Positions 55,652-64,000 of a stretch of 64,000 bases of DNA are shown piece by piece (the stretch's first letter is position 1; the number at the start of each line of letters is the position of its first letter). The notes beneath the pieces were generated by a model. The model searched no databases and was not told the DNA's origin. It saw only the letters and a program-made list of their open reading frames with translations. The translations under genes were made by a program, and so were the position numbers. Origin of the DNA: Phaeobacter porticola (GTDB taxonomy: Bacteria; Pseudomonadota; Alphaproteobacteria; Rhodobacterales; Rhodobacteraceae); the NCBI RefSeq assembly GCF_001888185.1, contig NZ_CP016364.1, positions 1,178,001 to 1,242,000 of the forward strand, in the 5' to 3' direction.

Positions 55652-55739
55652 GACCAGCCTCCCGTTGAATAAGCCATATCCTTCACACCCAGCAGCTGCG
55701 GGTGCGATAAGTAATGGATAGAAAATCAAACGAATCTTC

Positions 55740-55765
55740 GAACTATAGTAAATTGTTTATGGTTC
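55740..55765. promoter_or_regulatory. Imperfect dyad between marR and mnmH
   Basis: GAACTATA and TATGGTTC are arms with one mismatch around ten bases, in an AT-rich part of the 164-base divergent gap. Its position about 90 bases upstream of the MarR-type gene start suits a MarR operator. The dyad is weak and the role inferred. Confidence 0.3.
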
Positions 55766-55815
55766 AAATGGAATGCGACTTTTCCTTATGGCGGCAGCGC
55801 TATAGATCAGCGGCT

Positions 55816-56868
55816 ATGGCCATTCATTTTACATCGTTATCCGAAATCCTTGATCAGGACTACGATTGCGTCATTGATGTGCGAAGTCCCGCCGAATTCG
55901 CCGAAGATCACTGGCCGGGTGCGGTCAACCTGCCCGTTCTGGACAACGAAGAACGCGCGGAAGTCGGCACGATATATGTGCAAGAGAGCCCGTTTCTGGC
56001 GCGCAAGGTTGGCGCGGCCAAAGTGTTTCATAATGCCGCTGATCATGTCGAGCAAAGGCTGAGCCACCATCCCGGTTCCTGGCGGCCACTGGTCTATTGC
56101 TGGCGGGGTGGTCAGCGCTCGGGCAGCTTTACATGGCTGCTGCAACAGATCGGCTGGCGCGCCGATGTGGTTGAGGGCGGTTATCAAAGTTACCGACGTC
56201 TGGTGAATGACTACCTCTACAAGGCAACACTGCCGCATCGCTTTGTGGCGCTGGATGGCTATACCGGTACCGCCAAGACCGAGATCCTTAAACGTGTCGC
56301 AAGTCTGGGCGGACAGGTTCTTGATCTTGAAGAGGTAGCGCATCATCGTGGATCGCTTCTGGGGGATTTCTCCACACCGCAGCCCAGCCAAAAAGCATTT
56401 GAATCGGAAATCGCGGGTCAACTGGCCCGGATGAATGCAGACCGCGCTGTGCTGGTCGAAGCAGAATCCAGTAAGATCGGTGCCCGGATCATTCCACCGC
56501 GGCTCTGGGCCGGGATGAAACAGGCCCCCCGCATCAATATAGAGGCACCAGTGGCGGCGCGCTGCCAATATCTGGTCGCCGGCTATGACGATATCCTCTC
56601 AAATTCTGATATGCTGCGGGATCGTTTGGACGGTCTGCGTGCCCATCGCTCCAACGCGGTTGTCGATGGCTGGTTGCAGTTGATTGCCGATGGTGACAAG
56701 CCGGGCCTAACAGCGGCATTGATCCAGCAACATTATGATCCCGCCTATGAAACAGCACGCCGTGCCATCGGGGCAGAGGTGGTTCGTACCCTTAGGGCGG
56801 ATGATCTGGGGGAGGGCGAACTGGACAGGCTGGCGGCAGAGATTCTGCAGGAACTCAATCAGCTCTAA
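55816..56868 (+). CDS. mnmH: tRNA 2-selenouridine synthase
   Basis: Replaces sulfur with selenium at U34 of tRNAs carrying mnm5s2U, using selenophosphate from SelD (also called SelU or YbbB). The 350 residues have an N-terminal rhodanese domain with catalytic Cys95 in LVYCWRGGQRSGSF and a P-loop domain with Walker A GYTGTAKT at 148-155, the diagnostic two-domain form. The start at the ATG giving MAIHFTS gives the normal length; no strong ribosome site is visible. It is convergent with selD 45 bases away. Confidence 0.93.
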   Translation: MAIHFTSLSEILDQDYDCVIDVRSPAEFAEDHWPGAVNLPVLDNEERAEVGTIYVQESPFLARKVGAAKVFHNAADHVEQRLSHHPGSWRPLVYCWRGGQRSGSFTWLLQQIGWRADVVEGGYQSYRRLVNDYLYKATLPHRFVALDGYTGTAKTEILKRVASLGGQVLDLEEVAHHRGSLLGDFSTPQPSQKAFESEIAGQLARMNADRAVLVEAESSKIGARIIPPRLWAGMKQAPRINIEAPVAARCQYLVAGYDDILSNSDMLRDRLDGLRAHRSNAVVDGWLQLIADGDKPGLTAALIQQHYDPAYETARRAIGAEVVRTLRADDLGEGELDRLAAEILQELNQL

Positions 56869-56913
56869 CGCCGGAAAGTGGTACAGCCGCGGCGTGCGCA
56901 ACAGGCGGGCACG

Positions 56914-59073
56914 TTAGCTGAGGGTAATTGTGCCAGCCGATGTGACCATACGGCCAATGATCGCTGCGTCGTGCGCGTGCTCTTGCAGCTTTGGCAACAA
57001 TGCCTTTGCCTGACCCGCAGGCAATGCTGCCAACAGCCCACCTGCGGTCTGCGGGTCAAACAGAAGATCTTGCAACCCGCCCGTTGCAATTTCTGGCAGC
57101 ATGGCCGCATTTTCGTCAAAGAGTGAGGACCGGACACCGCGCGAAGTGAGCGTCGCCGCCCCGGGCAGAAGCGGTATCGCCTCAAGGGTGAGATCCGCGC
57201 CGAGGTTTGAGGCCACGCAGATACCCAGCAGATGGCCAAGCAGACCAAATCCGGTAACATCTGTCATCGCATTTGCCCCGCGCAGTAACTCTGCGGTGTT
57301 GCTCTGTGACTGGCACATCCCTGCCAAAGCTGTTGCAACCCAGGCGCCATCAGCCTGACCAGCCATTTCAGCGGCCATGATCACGCCGGTACCAAGGGGC
57401 TTGGTCAGGATCAGCGCATCGCCGGGCTGCGCACCAGCCAGCGTGATCGGCGGCTGATTGCATAGCCCAGTGACCGTAAAACCGATAGTCAGCTCATCTC
57501 CGGCAGATGTATGGCCGCCAACAACCTCGGCGCCAGCACCGCGGATGGTCCCCCCCGCTGCAACCATGATTTCGCGCAGCGTGCGTGCCTGAAGGGCTGG
57601 CGATAACTTCGGTACAATCAGATTGGCTGTTGCCGCCTGAGGGCGGGCCCCCATCGCCCAGATATCGCCAAGCGCATGAACGGCTGCGATCCGCGCCATA
57701 ATAACAGGGTCAGCGGTAAAGGCACGCAAATGGTCGGTGCTGATGACCTGTCTTTGCCCACCGGTGATCAGCAGCGCTGCGTCATCGCCGGGTAGTGCAG
57801 TCACGTCACCACGCTGAATGGCAGGCTGGGCCAAAAGTGTGGCTTTCAGCGCGCGGGCGCCAACCTTTGCACCGCAACCGCCACACATCGGCTTGTCACC
57901 CAGACTCTCGGGCAGATCATAAGTATGTTCCGGCGGCAGGGCAGGGGTGTCCATCTGCGGAAAATTACGAAACTGCGCCATAAAACCTTGGTCTATACGG
58001 TCCTTCCAGCGCCAAACCCATGCGCCGGAAAACGTCTGGCCAAAGCGTTCACCAACAGCTGTTTTATCGCCCATGGAGATCAATTTGAGGTAGTCTTTTT
58101 GGGGGTGGTAGCGACGCAAGGGGGCACGCGTCAGACGGGCCCGAAGATTGTGAAACAGGATCGGTGCCTGACGAACGGCGTAGACCCCGGCCTTGGGGCG
58201 CGGCGCGGCATCGAAATGAGCACAATCGCCACTGGCAAAGACGTCTACCTCATTGGTTTGCAAATACTCATCGACGCTTAGGAACCCCATGTGAAGATCC
58301 AGCCCGCTATGCGCAAGCCAAGAGTAAGGGCGGGCACCTGCCGCCCCAGTGGTGAAATCTGATCGGATCGCGCGCCCATCGGATAGAACAATACGTTCAG
58401 CCTCGATCTGGCTGATGCTGGCATGTTCGATGATCGTGACACCAAGGTTGGTAAGGGCGGCTCGCAGACATCTGCGTGCCTTGTTGCCCGTGTCGGCGAG
58501 AATCTCACTGCGATCAATCAAGGTCGCTTGGGTCAGCCTGCCGCGGGTGCGCAGGGCATGTGTCATGGCGAGGATCAATTCGACCCCGGCAACGCCGCCG
58601 CCCATCACAGCAATATGCGCCGGGCCATCAGCCTTGCGAAAGGCGTGCCAGCTGGCGGCAAAGCGGCCAAGAGGTTTGGCCGGGATCGCATGATCGGCAA
58701 AGCCTGTGATATCTGGCATGGCAGAGGTGATGCCCACATTGATCGCGGCGACGTCGTAGGCAATCGGCGGGCGACCAGCGACGTGGATTTCACGAGCGTC
58801 GGTATCAATATGTTCAGCAGATCCCAGAATCACCCGCGCGCCTGCAAAACGCGCAAGTTTCACGAGATCAATATCCAGCGCGTTCCGGTCATAGTGGCCT
58901 GCCACAAATCCCGGTAGCATGCCAGAATAGGGTGCGGTGGGGCCTGGGTTGATGACGGTCAATCTGGCGCCCGCCAAGGGCCGCATTCCCCATTCGCGCA
59001 ACACCAGTGCATGGGTATGTCCGCCACCGATCAACACCACGTCTTTGGTCAGGGGCAGGGGGGCGGTGTGCAT
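56914..59073 (-). CDS. selD: Fused NADH-dehydrogenase-like FAD oxidoreductase / selenide, water dikinase
   Basis: Makes selenophosphate from selenide and ATP. The 719-residue chain (ATG at 59073; an ATG at 59085 is also possible) has an N-terminal NDH-2-like FAD module (VVLIGGGHTHALVLREWG near the start, HIAVMGGGVAGVELILAM, DVFASGDCAHFDAA) of about 370 residues. SelD follows: MCGGCGAKVGARAL carries the catalytic Cys and Lys, GDDAALL and STDHLRAFTADP bind metal and ATP, and GGHTSAGDELTIGFTVTG and FDPQTAGGLLAAL follow. The oxidoreductase half may reduce selenium compounds for the synthase; this fusion is known from other bacteria. Cysteine, not selenocysteine, occupies the active position. Confidence 0.93.
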   Translation of the reverse strand: MHTAPLPLTKDVVLIGGGHTHALVLREWGMRPLAGARLTVINPGPTAPYSGMLPGFVAGHYDRNALDIDLVKLARFAGARVILGSAEHIDTDAREIHVAGRPPIAYDVAAINVGITSAMPDITGFADHAIPAKPLGRFAASWHAFRKADGPAHIAVMGGGVAGVELILAMTHALRTRGRLTQATLIDRSEILADTGNKARRCLRAALTNLGVTIIEHASISQIEAERIVLSDGRAIRSDFTTGAAGARPYSWLAHSGLDLHMGFLSVDEYLQTNEVDVFASGDCAHFDAAPRPKAGVYAVRQAPILFHNLRARLTRAPLRRYHPQKDYLKLISMGDKTAVGERFGQTFSGAWVWRWKDRIDQGFMAQFRNFPQMDTPALPPEHTYDLPESLGDKPMCGGCGAKVGARALKATLLAQPAIQRGDVTALPGDDAALLITGGQRQVISTDHLRAFTADPVIMARIAAVHALGDIWAMGARPQAATANLIVPKLSPALQARTLREIMVAAGGTIRGAGAEVVGGHTSAGDELTIGFTVTGLCNQPPITLAGAQPGDALILTKPLGTGVIMAAEMAGQADGAWVATALAGMCQSQSNTAELLRGANAMTDVTGFGLLGHLLGICVASNLGADLTLEAIPLLPGAATLTSRGVRSSLFDENAAMLPEIATGGLQDLLFDPQTAGGLLAALPAGQAKALLPKLQEHAHDAAIIGRMVTSAGTITLS

Positions 59074-59159
59074 GGCGGTTCTCATTGCAGGGCGAAAAGA
59101 GACCCACCCGAATACAGTATGTCCCGGATGAGAGATCCCCTCCAAGGGGGGGGTGCGGA

Positions 59160-59540
59160 TCAGACCTCGGGGCCGATCACTTCGTTTTCGGGTTTTTTGT
59201 GCGTTGCCCAGACCTTATCTTGGCCTGCATCCGGCAGGCTCTCTGGGGTGTCATGCCGGTGGATATGCACCTTGGCAATGAAATTTGCTGTGATCGGTGC
59301 CGTTAGAAACAGAAATAGCGTGATCATCAGTTCGTGCACTGACAGGTGATGCTCATACACTGCTGCATGGGTCATAGAGGCAAGGAGCACACCGCCCACG
59401 CCCAGCGTTGTTGCTTTGGTCGGGGCATGAAGCCGCGACATGCGGTCGTTCAGCTTTAGCAGTCCAAAGGACCCAACGATGCCGAAGATGCCCCCGATCA
59501 CAAGAAACCCGGCAATGATGATGTCAAAGAACATGTCCAT
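59160..59540 (-). CDS. mnhG: Na+/H+ antiporter subunit G
   Basis: The 126-residue last gene of a multisubunit cation/proton antiporter operon (Mnh/Mrp/Pha type). Three hydrophobic helices occupy about 5-28, 41-60 and 67-90, and the N-terminal half has GSFGLLKLNDRMSRLHAPTK, the signature of subunit G. A hydrophilic tail of 30 residues follows. It begins 9 bases after mnhF, so all subunits are co-transcribed. The complex exports Na+ or K+ in exchange for protons, as a marine cell needs. Confidence 0.9.
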   Translation of the reverse strand: MDMFFDIIIAGFLVIGGIFGIVGSFGLLKLNDRMSRLHAPTKATTLGVGGVLLASMTHAAVYEHHLSVHELMITLFLFLTAPITANFIAKVHIHRHDTPESLPDAGQDKVWATHKKPENEVIGPEV

Positions 59541-59549
59541 TGTCTGCCC

Positions 59550-59819
59550 TCACTCGATGATGTTGCCGCGCAGGATGAACCGCGCGTAGGCCACAGTGGA
59601 GACAAAGCCAAGCATGGCAATGATCATCGCGGCCTCAAAGAAAATCTCGGTTCCCAGTGCTAAACCATAGAGCACCATCAACGCGATGGCGTTGATGAAC
59701 ATAGTATCCAGCGCCAGGATGCGGTCTGCGACATCGTCGGCGGCGACCACTTTCCAAAGGTTCATCACAAGCGACAGCGCAAAGCAGAGAAACGCAAAGA
59801 TTGCAGCTGTTTCGATCAT
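59550..59819 (-). CDS. mnhF: Na+/H+ antiporter subunit F
   Basis: An 89-residue three-helix membrane protein (about 3-20, 34-55 and 60-80) with VVAADDVADRILALDTMFIN in the middle, the family hallmark (D-x-x-D-R-x-x-A-x-D). It overlaps mnhE by four bases (ATGA) and precedes mnhG. It is an essential small subunit of the antiporter; related proteins are sometimes linked to bile-salt or cholate export in other bacteria. Confidence 0.9.
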   Translation of the reverse strand: MIETAAIFAFLCFALSLVMNLWKVVAADDVADRILALDTMFINAIALMVLYGLALGTEIFFEAAMIIAMLGFVSTVAYARFILRGNIIE

Positions 59820-60313
59820 TCGAAAATCTCCTTCAGGCGGCGTTCATAGCGATCTTTGATCTCGTCGCGTACGGCCTCTGGGTCAGGGGCGTCCAGGCAA
59901 TGAACCAGCAGCGCATGGCCCTCGGCTGAGAGGTCCGCCGACACGGTGCCGGGTGTCATGGTGATGGTTGCGGCCAGAACCGTGATTGCCTCAGGGGTGC
60001 GCAGGTCCAGGGGAATGGTCACCCAATTCGGGTGGCGGCTGGCGTTGGACTTAAACAGCACGATCTTGGCAACGACCAGATTGGCCACGACGATATCGTA
60101 TAGCACCACAAGGATGTAGCCGATGATCTTGACCGGCTCCTTCATCTTCAACTGCTGTGGCCAATAGGGCTGCGTCAGAAAGGGGATCAGCACCCCCAAC
60201 ATGAAACCAAAGACCAGTGAGTTCAGCGACCAGCCATTGACCAGCAACAGCCATGTCAGGGTCAGAACCAGTGTCAGGATCGGGTGTGGCAGTATGCGGC
60301 GCATCAGGTTCAT
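59816..60313 (-). CDS. mnhE: Na+/H+ antiporter subunit E
   Basis: A 165-residue subunit with two to three hydrophobic helices in the first 90 residues (PILTLVLTLTWLLLVNGWSL) and a cytoplasmic C-terminal domain. VVLYDIVVANLVVAKIVL and TVLAATITMTPGTVSADLS are typical for the family. Its start overlaps the end of mnhD by four bases and its end overlaps mnhF, so translation of the subunits is coupled. Confidence 0.9.
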   Translation of the reverse strand: MNLMRRILPHPILTLVLTLTWLLLVNGWSLNSLVFGFMLGVLIPFLTQPYWPQQLKMKEPVKIIGYILVVLYDIVVANLVVAKIVLFKSNASRHPNWVTIPLDLRTPEAITVLAATITMTPGTVSADLSAEGHALLVHCLDAPDPEAVRDEIKDRYERRLKEIFE

Positions 60314-61875
60314 TTTGTGCCCCCCCCTAGGACCGCTTCAAGATAGGCAGTTGGTGTGAACAACTGAGCCGCCGTTGCGTCCGCGTAGCGGGTCATTGGC
60401 CCTGAAAAAATGGTCAGGAACACCAGCGCCGAGATGAGACCAAAACAGACGACCAGTGGCAGAACTTGCTTTGCTGCCGGGGCAGCAGTGGCATCGCCGT
60501 CCAGCAGGGGCTCTGGATCAGTGCCGACGTCGGGCGATGTTTCGGCTGAGTCAGCCAAACCATGGCTTTTCCAGAAGATCATCGTACCGGCACGGGCCAG
60601 ACCGATGATCGTCACCAGCGAACCAATCAGAATGACTGCCCAGATCCACCAGACCAGATCGTGGTCGCGGGCCGCATCCATCACCAGCAGCTTACCGACA
60701 AAGCCAGAAAGCGGTGGCATACCCGCCAGCGCAATGGCTGCGACGAAGAACATCACTGATAGCAATCCGCTTTGCGGCATCAACCGCATTGCCGCAACGG
60801 CCCCACCCTGACGTTCCATCACCTGATCGGCAATCAGGAACATCAAAGCTGTCGCCAGTGTCGAATGCACGATGTAGTAGAGCGCGGCACCGGCGGCGGC
60901 TGGGGTGAACAGCGCAATGGAGATCAGCAACGTTCCCATGGATGTGATAGCCGCAAAGGCGACCAACCGTCCGATTTCGCGCGATCCGAGGACCCCTATC
61001 GCGCCAACCGCCAACGTCAGCAACGCAGCGGGCAACAGCCAATCACTAACTAAACCAGCAGTGGCAGCGACATCTGGTCCAAAGACCAGCGTATAGATGC
61101 GCAAGATGGAATAGGCGCCAACCTTGGTCATGATCGCAAACAGTGCGGCGACTGGCAGCGGGGCCAGACTGTAGGACGCAGGCAGCCAAAAATGCAATGG
61201 CAGGACAGCGGCCTTGATAGCAAAAACCAACAGCAACATCACCGCGCCAACCCGCAATAGGGCGGTTTCATCTGCCGACATTTCGGCCACACGCACGGCG
61301 AGGTCTGCCATGTTTAGCGTGCCCGTGACTGCATAAAGCGTGCCAAGCGCAAACAGGAACAGTGTTGAGCCCAAGAGGTTGTAGACAACGTATTGAACAC
61401 CCGCCTGAAACCGTCTGGCCCCGCCTGCGTGGATCATCAACCCATAGGAGGCGATCAACAGCACCTCAAAGAACACAAACAGGTTGAAGGCATCGCCGGT
61501 CATAAATGCGCCCAGAATGCCCATGATCTGAAATTGAAATAACGCATGGAAATTTGCCCCGCGCGAATCCCAGCCGGTACCGATCGCATATAGCACGACA
61601 GCCAGTGCCAGCACCGAGGTAAGAACGATCATCATTGCTGATAGACGATCCAGCACCAGCACAATGCCAAAGGGCGCAGGCCAGTCACCCAACTCATAGA
61701 CCTGCACAGTACCGTCAGCCGCTTGTGCTGCCAGCGCCAGCGTCAGGCACATCACCAACACGCTGCTGGCGACCGAGAAGATACGTTGCAGGTCCAGATG
61801 GTAGCGCAGCACCATGATGATAAAGGGCGCAACGATTGCTGGCAGGACAATCGGCGCAATCACGAGGTGGTTCAT
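60310..61875 (-). CDS. mnhD: Na+/H+ antiporter subunit D
   Basis: A 521-residue, about 14-helix proton-pumping-type subunit homologous to NuoN/NuoM of complex I. The MFFVAAIALAGMPPLSGFVG segment and LPLHFWLPASYSLAPLPVAA are characteristic, and conserved lysines and glutamates in helices (AIKAAVLPLHFWL) form the ion path. An insert near the C-terminus (about 440-475: ADSAETSPDVGTDPEPLLDG) is hydrophilic, as in other alphaproteobacterial MnhD. It overlaps mnhC and mnhE by four bases each. Confidence 0.93.
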   Translation of the reverse strand: MNHLVIAPIVLPAIVAPFIIMVLRYHLDLQRIFSVASSVLVMCLTLALAAQAADGTVQVYELGDWPAPFGIVLVLDRLSAMMIVLTSVLALAVVLYAIGTGWDSRGANFHALFQFQIMGILGAFMTGDAFNLFVFFEVLLIASYGLMIHAGGARRFQAGVQYVVYNLLGSTLFLFALGTLYAVTGTLNMADLAVRVAEMSADETALLRVGAVMLLLVFAIKAAVLPLHFWLPASYSLAPLPVAALFAIMTKVGAYSILRIYTLVFGPDVAATAGLVSDWLLPAALLTLAVGAIGVLGSREIGRLVAFAAITSMGTLLISIALFTPAAAGAALYYIVHSTLATALMFLIADQVMERQGGAVAAMRLMPQSGLLSVMFFVAAIALAGMPPLSGFVGKLLVMDAARDHDLVWWIWAVILIGSLVTIIGLARAGTMIFWKSHGLADSAETSPDVGTDPEPLLDGDATAAPAAKQVLPLVVCFGLISALVFLTIFSGPMTRYADATAAQLFTPTAYLEAVLGGGTK

Positions 61876-62225
61876 GCGTCATCTCCCGCTTTGGCATCGT
61901 CATCGCTGAGGTTGATCCGGTCATCCTGCGACGACAGATAGGCCCCAAGCGCTATCATCACCACCACCGCTGTCATACCAAAGGAGATCACGATGGCGGT
62001 CAGAACCAATGCCTGCGGCAGCGGGTCGGTATAAGGAACCTCTTCGTATTTATTGAGAATTGCGGGCGCATTCGTCATCAACCGTCCGGTGGCAAACAGG
62101 AACACGTTTACGGCATAGGACAGTAGCGACAGACCTAGGATGACCGGAAAACTGCGACGCCGCAGGATCAGGTAGATGCCGGCCGTCGTCAGAATGCCCA
62201 CGGCCGAGGCGACTAGAAGTTCCAT
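61872..62225 (-). CDS. mnhC: Na+/H+ antiporter subunit C
   Basis: A 117-residue, three-helix NuoK-like subunit: ILTTAGIYLILRRRSFPVIL, GLSLLSYAVNVFLFATGRL and ALVLTAIVISFGMTAVVVMI. The YTDPLPQALVLTAIVI motif is the family signature. It starts 2 bases after the subunit A/B gene ends and overlaps mnhD by four bases. The last 20 residues are acidic and cytoplasmic. Confidence 0.92.
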   Translation of the reverse strand: MELLVASAVGILTTAGIYLILRRRSFPVILGLSLLSYAVNVFLFATGRLMTNAPAILNKYEEVPYTDPLPQALVLTAIVISFGMTAVVVMIALGAYLSSQDDRINLSDDDAKAGDDA

Positions 62226-62227
62226 AT

Positions 62228-64000
62228 TCAGCCCTCGTTCTCGGTCTTGGCCACGTCATCGCGGGCCGGGTTGATATCCATGGCATGGCTGCTGTCCGTT
62301 CCGGGTTGCCAAGCAAAGCGCGACAGGCTCTCCAGCGCCAGCAGCACGGCGCCAACAACAGCAAGGAACACGCCGAGGTCAAACAGTGCTGCGGTGGCCC
62401 ACTCGAACTCCTCCAGCGGTGCCCAATGGACGTAGCCAAAGGCACTGGTCAAGAAGGGCTGGCCACTGAACCACGACCCCATCCCGGTTGCGGCGGCAAT
62501 CAGAACACCGGATCCGATGATGCCATGATAGGGATAGCGCTGCCGCTCGGTCGCCCAGGCAAAACCCGACGCCATATACTGCATGATGACAGCGATTGCG
62601 GCGATCAGCCCGGCGATAAAGCCCCCACCTGGCAGGTTGTGACCGCGGAAAAAGATATAGGCCGCAACCATCAGAGCCAGCGGCATCATCACGCGGGTGG
62701 CAACAACCATCATCATTGGATGAGAGTCGCCCGCCTGCGGCAGATCCGGTTTCCGGTTGAGCAGATAGGCGCGCACACGGGTGCCCAGAATGGCCTCGGT
62801 CAAGGCAAAGATAACCAGTGCGGCAATGCCCAGAACGATGATCTCACCAAAGGTATCAAAGCCCCGGAAATCCACCAGGATCACATTGACCACATTGGTA
62901 CCGCCGCCGCCCTTGTAAGAGTTCTCAAGGTGAAAGCCGGAAATCGTCTCGCCAATAAAATCACGCGTCATTAGCGCATAAATTAAGCCGCTCACACCAA
63001 GGCCTGCAACGCTCGCGATGGAGATGTCGCGAAACCGCGCACCTGCGGAGCTTTCGATGGGTGTCTCCTTCGGCATGAAGTTCAGCGCCAACAGCATCAG
63101 GATGATGGTCACAACCTCAACCGAAATCTGCGTCAGGGCGAGATCCGGCGCGGACATGTAGTTAAATCCCATGGAAACCACGAGGCCAACAACCCCGATC
63201 AGCACCAGCGCGAGCAATCGGTTGCGGTGCATTGCGACCAGGAAACCAGTGGCGATCAGCAGACTAGCCCAGCCGATGATCGGGATCAGACCGACGTCCT
63301 GCACACTGCGCGTCGGAGCTGCCATCGTGCCGGACTGGTAGGCGTAATACGACAGCGCTGCGGTAAAGGTGATCATGATTGCAGCGTAGCGTTGCATGGA
63401 TCCATTGTGCATCGCATCGGTAACGTTACGCGCCAGTGCAGTGAGCGTCGCAATGATCGCGTCAAAGATGGTCTTTGCCTCCGGGCGCGGGGTTGCATTC
63501 CACATGCGCGTCAAAGGCCTGTGCAGCATTAGCAGAATGGCACCGCCGACAACGGCGACCAGCGACATATAAAGCGCAGGCGTGAACCCGTGCCATAGTT
63601 TCAGCGAATAGTAGGGCAGCTTTTCGCCACCAATCACCGCAGAAGAGGCCGTCGCAACCAGAGGTCCGACGATCTTGGCGGAGAACAGGCCAATTAACAC
63701 CACAAGTCCAACGAGGAAAGCCGGTGCGAGCCACATGCCTGCGCCCGGATCATGTGGTGTTGCGGGATAATTATCCCGCTTCGGGCCCAGAAAAACATGC
63801 ACAATGAAGCGGAAGGAATATGCAGCGGAGAACAGTGCGCCCAGCAGCGCGAGACCGGGCACGATATAGTGTGAACTGCCCCAGACCGTATGTACCGTTT
63901 CTTCCAGCATCATTTCCTTGGAGAGAAACCCATTGAAGGGCGGGATACCGGCCATCGACAATGCCGCCACCGTCGCAATGGCAAAGGTGATTGGCATAAG
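62228..64000 (-). CDS. mnhA: Na+/H+ antiporter fused subunit A/B (partial, cut by the window edge)
   Basis: The C-terminal 590 residues of a large antiporter subunit; the start lies beyond base 64000. The visible part starts in the NuoL-like core (ALSMAGIPPFNGFLSKEMML), continues through helices to LALTQISVEVVTIILMLLAL near residue 290, and then carries an MnhB-like domain (VILVDFRGFDTFGEIIVLGI, YIFFRGHNLPGGGFIAGLIA) in the same chain. Subunits A and B are therefore fused, as in other alphaproteobacterial Pha/Mnh operons. It heads the operon A/B-C-D-E-F-G. No frameshift is apparent in the visible part. Confidence 0.92.
   Translation of the reverse strand, partial: LMPITFAIATVAALSMAGIPPFNGFLSKEMMLEETVHTVWGSSHYIVPGLALLGALFSAAYSFRFIVHVFLGPKRDNYPATPHDPGAGMWLAPAFLVGLVVLIGLFSAKIVGPLVATASSAVIGGEKLPYYSLKLWHGFTPALYMSLVAVVGGAILLMLHRPLTRMWNATPRPEAKTIFDAIIATLTALARNVTDAMHNGSMQRYAAIMITFTAALSYYAYQSGTMAAPTRSVQDVGLIPIIGWASLLIATGFLVAMHRNRLLALVLIGVVGLVVSMGFNYMSAPDLALTQISVEVVTIILMLLALNFMPKETPIESSAGARFRDISIASVAGLGVSGLIYALMTRDFIGETISGFHLENSYKGGGGTNVVNVILVDFRGFDTFGEIIVLGIAALVIFALTEAILGTRVRAYLLNRKPDLPQAGDSHPMMMVVATRVMMPLALMVAAYIFFRGHNLPGGGFIAGLIAAIAVIMQYMASGFAWATERQRYPYHGIIGSGVLIAAATGMGSWFSGQPFLTSAFGYVHWAPLEEFEWATAALFDLGVFLAVVGAVLLALESLSRFAWQPGTDSSHAMDINPARDDVAKTENEG

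Noticed and set aside
1-64000. CRISPR array or intact prophage
   Set aside because: No regularly spaced direct repeats, Cas genes, integrase or phage structural genes were seen anywhere in the window.

Overview
This 64 kb window is a bacterial chromosome segment. Gene content, high-GC codon use and the family relationships point to a marine alphaproteobacterium of the Roseobacter group (Rhodobacteraceae, in the range of Phaeobacter, Leisingera or Ruegeria). That placement rests on recognising the proteins and was not checked by a database search. Most of the window is ordinary, densely packed core metabolism.

Layout. 0-9.7 kb: a PaaI-type thioesterase, metF with its divergent regulator metR (an exact MetR box lies between them), suhB, a GFA-type protein, a rhomboid protease, the bifunctional proline catabolic enzyme putA with its divergent Lrp-type regulator, and a secreted TPR protein. 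9.8-11.7 kb: a truncated tRNA-Leu copy, an intact tRNA-Leu(UAA), and a small decayed island with a frameshifted GHKL ATPase start, a degenerate IS5-family element and a fragment resembling a CBASS CD-NTase. 11.7-16.1 kb: a CHASE/PAS hybrid histidine kinase and a soluble PAS chemoreceptor, divergently arranged. 16.4-19.8 kb: small membrane proteins, an alpha/beta hydrolase, and a TetR - PspA-like - YiaA/B cassette with four copies of one operator. 19.8-28.5 kb: glyA, nadK, a gap holding a candidate structured RNA, an amidase, prpE and maeB. 28.6-33.6 kb: a VOC-cupin-cupin fusion and a nucleoside salvage run cdd-deoA-deoB-upp. 33.8-39.7 kb: a SPOR-domain exported protein, an unknown membrane protein resembling a dead M48 peptidase, an acyl-CoA synthetase, a sulfotransferase and a Hint-domain protein. 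39.8-49.8 kb: a fatty-acid/acyl-CoA oxidation block (fadJ-like, thiolase, GST, two acyl-CoA dehydrogenases, two MerR regulators, two hotdog thioesterases). 49.8-55.1 kb: MATE exporter, an arsC-like - pyrD - DUF952 overlap cluster, a secreted 5'-nucleotidase and a DUF1992 protein. 55.2-59.1 kb: a MarR regulator, the tRNA selenouridine synthase mnmH and convergent selD fused to an FAD oxidoreductase. 59.2-64 kb: the multisubunit Na+(K+)/H+ antiporter operon G-F-E-D-C-A/B, cut by the window edge.

How it fits together. The organism appears equipped for heterotrophic use of proline, nucleosides, propionate and acyl-CoA compounds, with one-carbon enzymes (metF, glyA) and NADP supply (nadK, maeB). 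The cation antiporter and proline metabolism suit a saline habitat. selD and mnmH together support selenouridine modification of tRNA; no selA, selB or selenoprotein is visible here.

The least ordinary parts are the decayed island next to tRNA-Leu, the four-operator TetR/PspA cassette, the structured gap downstream of nadK, a Hint protein lacking the usual nucleophilic cysteine, and the TGACG-rich control region in front of the acyl-CoA MerR gene. I did not find an intact, clearly new multi-gene system.
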